64,000 nt of DNA from JBMOLK01 sp049325575 (GTDB taxonomy: Bacteria > Bacillota > Clostridia > Acetivibrionales > Acetivibrionaceae). The position numbers and the translations under genes are program-made. The stretch's first letter is position 1. Each line of letters begins with the position of its first letter. The stretch lies in contig JBMOLK010000311.1 in NCBI GenBank assembly GCA_049325575.1, positions 1-64,000 of the forward strand, written 5' to 3'. Below the pieces are notes generated by a model, which saw nothing but the letters and a program-made list of their open reading frames with translations, had not been told where the DNA came from and ran no database searches. Of the stretch, positions 62,950 to 64,000 are shown in pieces.

Positions 62950-64000
62950 CTAGGAAGCGTTTGTAAGGTATTCGTACAGCTCTTTACTTCTATCTTCGAA
63001 GTTTTTATATTTCTTTCTTCCTTCTTCGATAACCTTAAGGGCTTCTTCTTTTCTGCCATTTTCAATTAGCAGAACTGCAAGATCGTAGCACGGGTCCATA
63101 AAGTTCTCATCGGAGAGCATGATTGCTTTTTTCAGGTATTCTATGCCCTTTTCCAATTCTCCCAATCTTCCTAATGACAGGCCCATACCCTTATTGGCAT
63201 ATGCATCATCAGGGTCCTGTCTTAATATCATTTCGTTGGCATTTTTAGCATCAGTATAGTTTCCAAGCATAAAACTTACAAAGCCATAAAATTTAAATAA
63301 ATCCATATCGTCCTTGTCTATTTCAAGAGCTTTTGACAAAAGTATTTCAGCAAGCTGAAAATTACCGTTGTCTGAAAACTTCTTAGCTTTGGAGACCATT
63401 ACATCAATATCATTGATTTTTTCCAGCTGTTCTTTTGCTGTGTTTACGGCAACGTTGTAAGAGCAGTATTTGTTTTCCGCATATACACTCCCATCCATTG
63501 TGAGCCTAGTATTTGAGCAGCCTCCCAGGCATTGGTTTCCAAAGTAGCACTTTTTACATATACCGCTTAATTTGTCTTTGGACATATTCCGGTTCCAGCT
63601 AAAGCATTCAGGGTTTTCCCATATTTCTCTAATGGGAGTTTGCCTGATGTTTCCCTCAATAAAGCTTCTGTCTCTAACGGATGTGCAGCCTAAAATGTCA
63701 CCGTTATGGAGAATGCCAAGATTGTACTTACCTGCTCCGCACCCTGTCCAGCAATAGCTTTCCATTCCTGTGCTTTTTGTTCTTACTTCCATTTCTTTTA
63801 CATTAAAATATCCGATGCAGTCTGCCAGTTGGACATTGATTCTGCTGCCTTCCTGCATGGTTTGATACGAAAAATCTATTACATCATTCACGTGATAAGG
63901 CTGTGAAACAAGCTCACTATTTTTTGCCATATTACCCATGGGGAGCCCCAATTGAAGCTGCCATCCCATAACACCCTTTTCAATCAGGATTTCTTTAAGC
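62950..64000 (-). CDS. radical SAM/SPASM peptide maturase with C-terminal TPR (cut by window edge)
   Basis: The frame stays open to the window end, so about 350 C-terminal residues are seen and the radical SAM CxxxCxxC loop lies outside. The visible part starts in the later barrel (GVMGWQLQLGLPMGNM), then a SPASM domain with CWTGCGAGKYNLGILHNGD, GC, and the C-x2-C-x5-C-x3-C block CKKCYFGNQCLGGC, plus a later KYC, enough to hold two auxiliary iron-sulfur clusters. A TPR region of about 150 residues follows (MLGNYTDAKNANEMI, DDAYANKGMGLSLGRLGELE, GRKEEALKVIEEG). SPASM proteins modify ribosomal peptides. The TPR tail may dock the precursor or exporter. It is upstream of both in the operon. Confidence 0.88.
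   Translation of the reverse strand, partial: LKEILIEKGVMGWQLQLGLPMGNMAKNSELVSQPYHVNDVIDFSYQTMQEGSRINVQLADCIGYFNVKEMEVRTKSTGMESYCWTGCGAGKYNLGILHNGDILGCTSVRDRSFIEGNIRQTPIREIWENPECFSWNRNMSKDKLSGICKKCYFGNQCLGGCSNTRLTMDGSVYAENKYCSYNVAVNTAKEQLEKINDIDVMVSKAKKFSDNGNFQLAEILLSKALEIDKDDMDLFKFYGFVSFMLGNYTDAKNANEMILRQDPDDAYANKGMGLSLGRLGELEKGIEYLKKAIMLSDENFMDPCYDLAVLLIENGRKEEALKVIEEGRKKYKNFEDRSKELYEYLTNAS

Noticed and set aside
62940..63065. Longer N-terminus for the C39 exporter
   Set aside because: It would overlap the end of the maturase gene, has no ribosome binding site, and the C39 domain begins right after the ATG at 62939.
1..64000. tRNA, rRNA or CRISPR array
   Set aside because: No cloverleaf pattern, rRNA stretch or regularly spaced repeat set was found by eye; the only repeats seen are the two 104-bp elements.

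Overview
The window looks like a low-GC anaerobic Firmicute of the Clostridia, most like the cellulolytic Ruminiclostridium group. This is inferred from AT-rich codon use, G-rich ribosome binding sites, paired lipoprotein serpins and gene style; there is no rRNA marker to confirm it.

About 1-45,100 is a large natural-product locus built from two paralogous assembly lines. Line A (302-19,638) has a fatty acyl-AMP ligase/NRPS, a KS-NRPS ending in a thioesterase, a free-standing acyltransferase, a broken methyltransferase gene and an ABC exporter pair. Line B (about 21,900-45,055) has a serine acetyltransferase, an acyl-CoA dehydrogenase, a second fatty acyl-AMP ligase/NRPS, a KS-AT-NRPS, a free condensation domain, a type II thioesterase, a thioester reductase and a second exporter pair. 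All four NRPS modules pair a heterocyclization (Cy) domain with an adenylation domain whose pocket residues read as cysteine. Three carry a SagB/McbC-like flavin oxidase built into the adenylation domain. The predicted products are lipids capped on thiazole/thiazoline rings, with one unreduced C2 polyketide unit between two rings. Line A would end at a cysteine-type thioesterase. Line B would end at a condensation domain and/or a reductase. A membrane-bound AraC regulator and a small membrane methyltransferase lie between the lines.

From 45,200 to 57,600 are mostly ordinary genes: a membrane metallophosphoesterase, an OmpR/histidine kinase pair, two membrane proteins, a HAD phosphatase, a TipA-like MerR regulator, a CGCAxxGCC-type protein, an acetyltransferase, an aminotransferase and two tandem lipoprotein serpins. 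Two copies of a 104-bp palindromic repeat, and a short self-contained transcription unit (promoter, structured RNA, terminator), lie around the MerR gene.

From 57,684 to the end, genes are on the minus strand. There is a CadA-type metal ATPase with its ArsR repressor. Next to it is a RiPP locus: a radical SAM/SPASM-TPR maturase (cut by the window edge), a C39 peptidase-ABC exporter, and an 89-residue precursor with a GG leader and five X-Tyr-Gly motifs. The RiPP locus and the twin polythiazole assembly lines are the most novel-looking parts.
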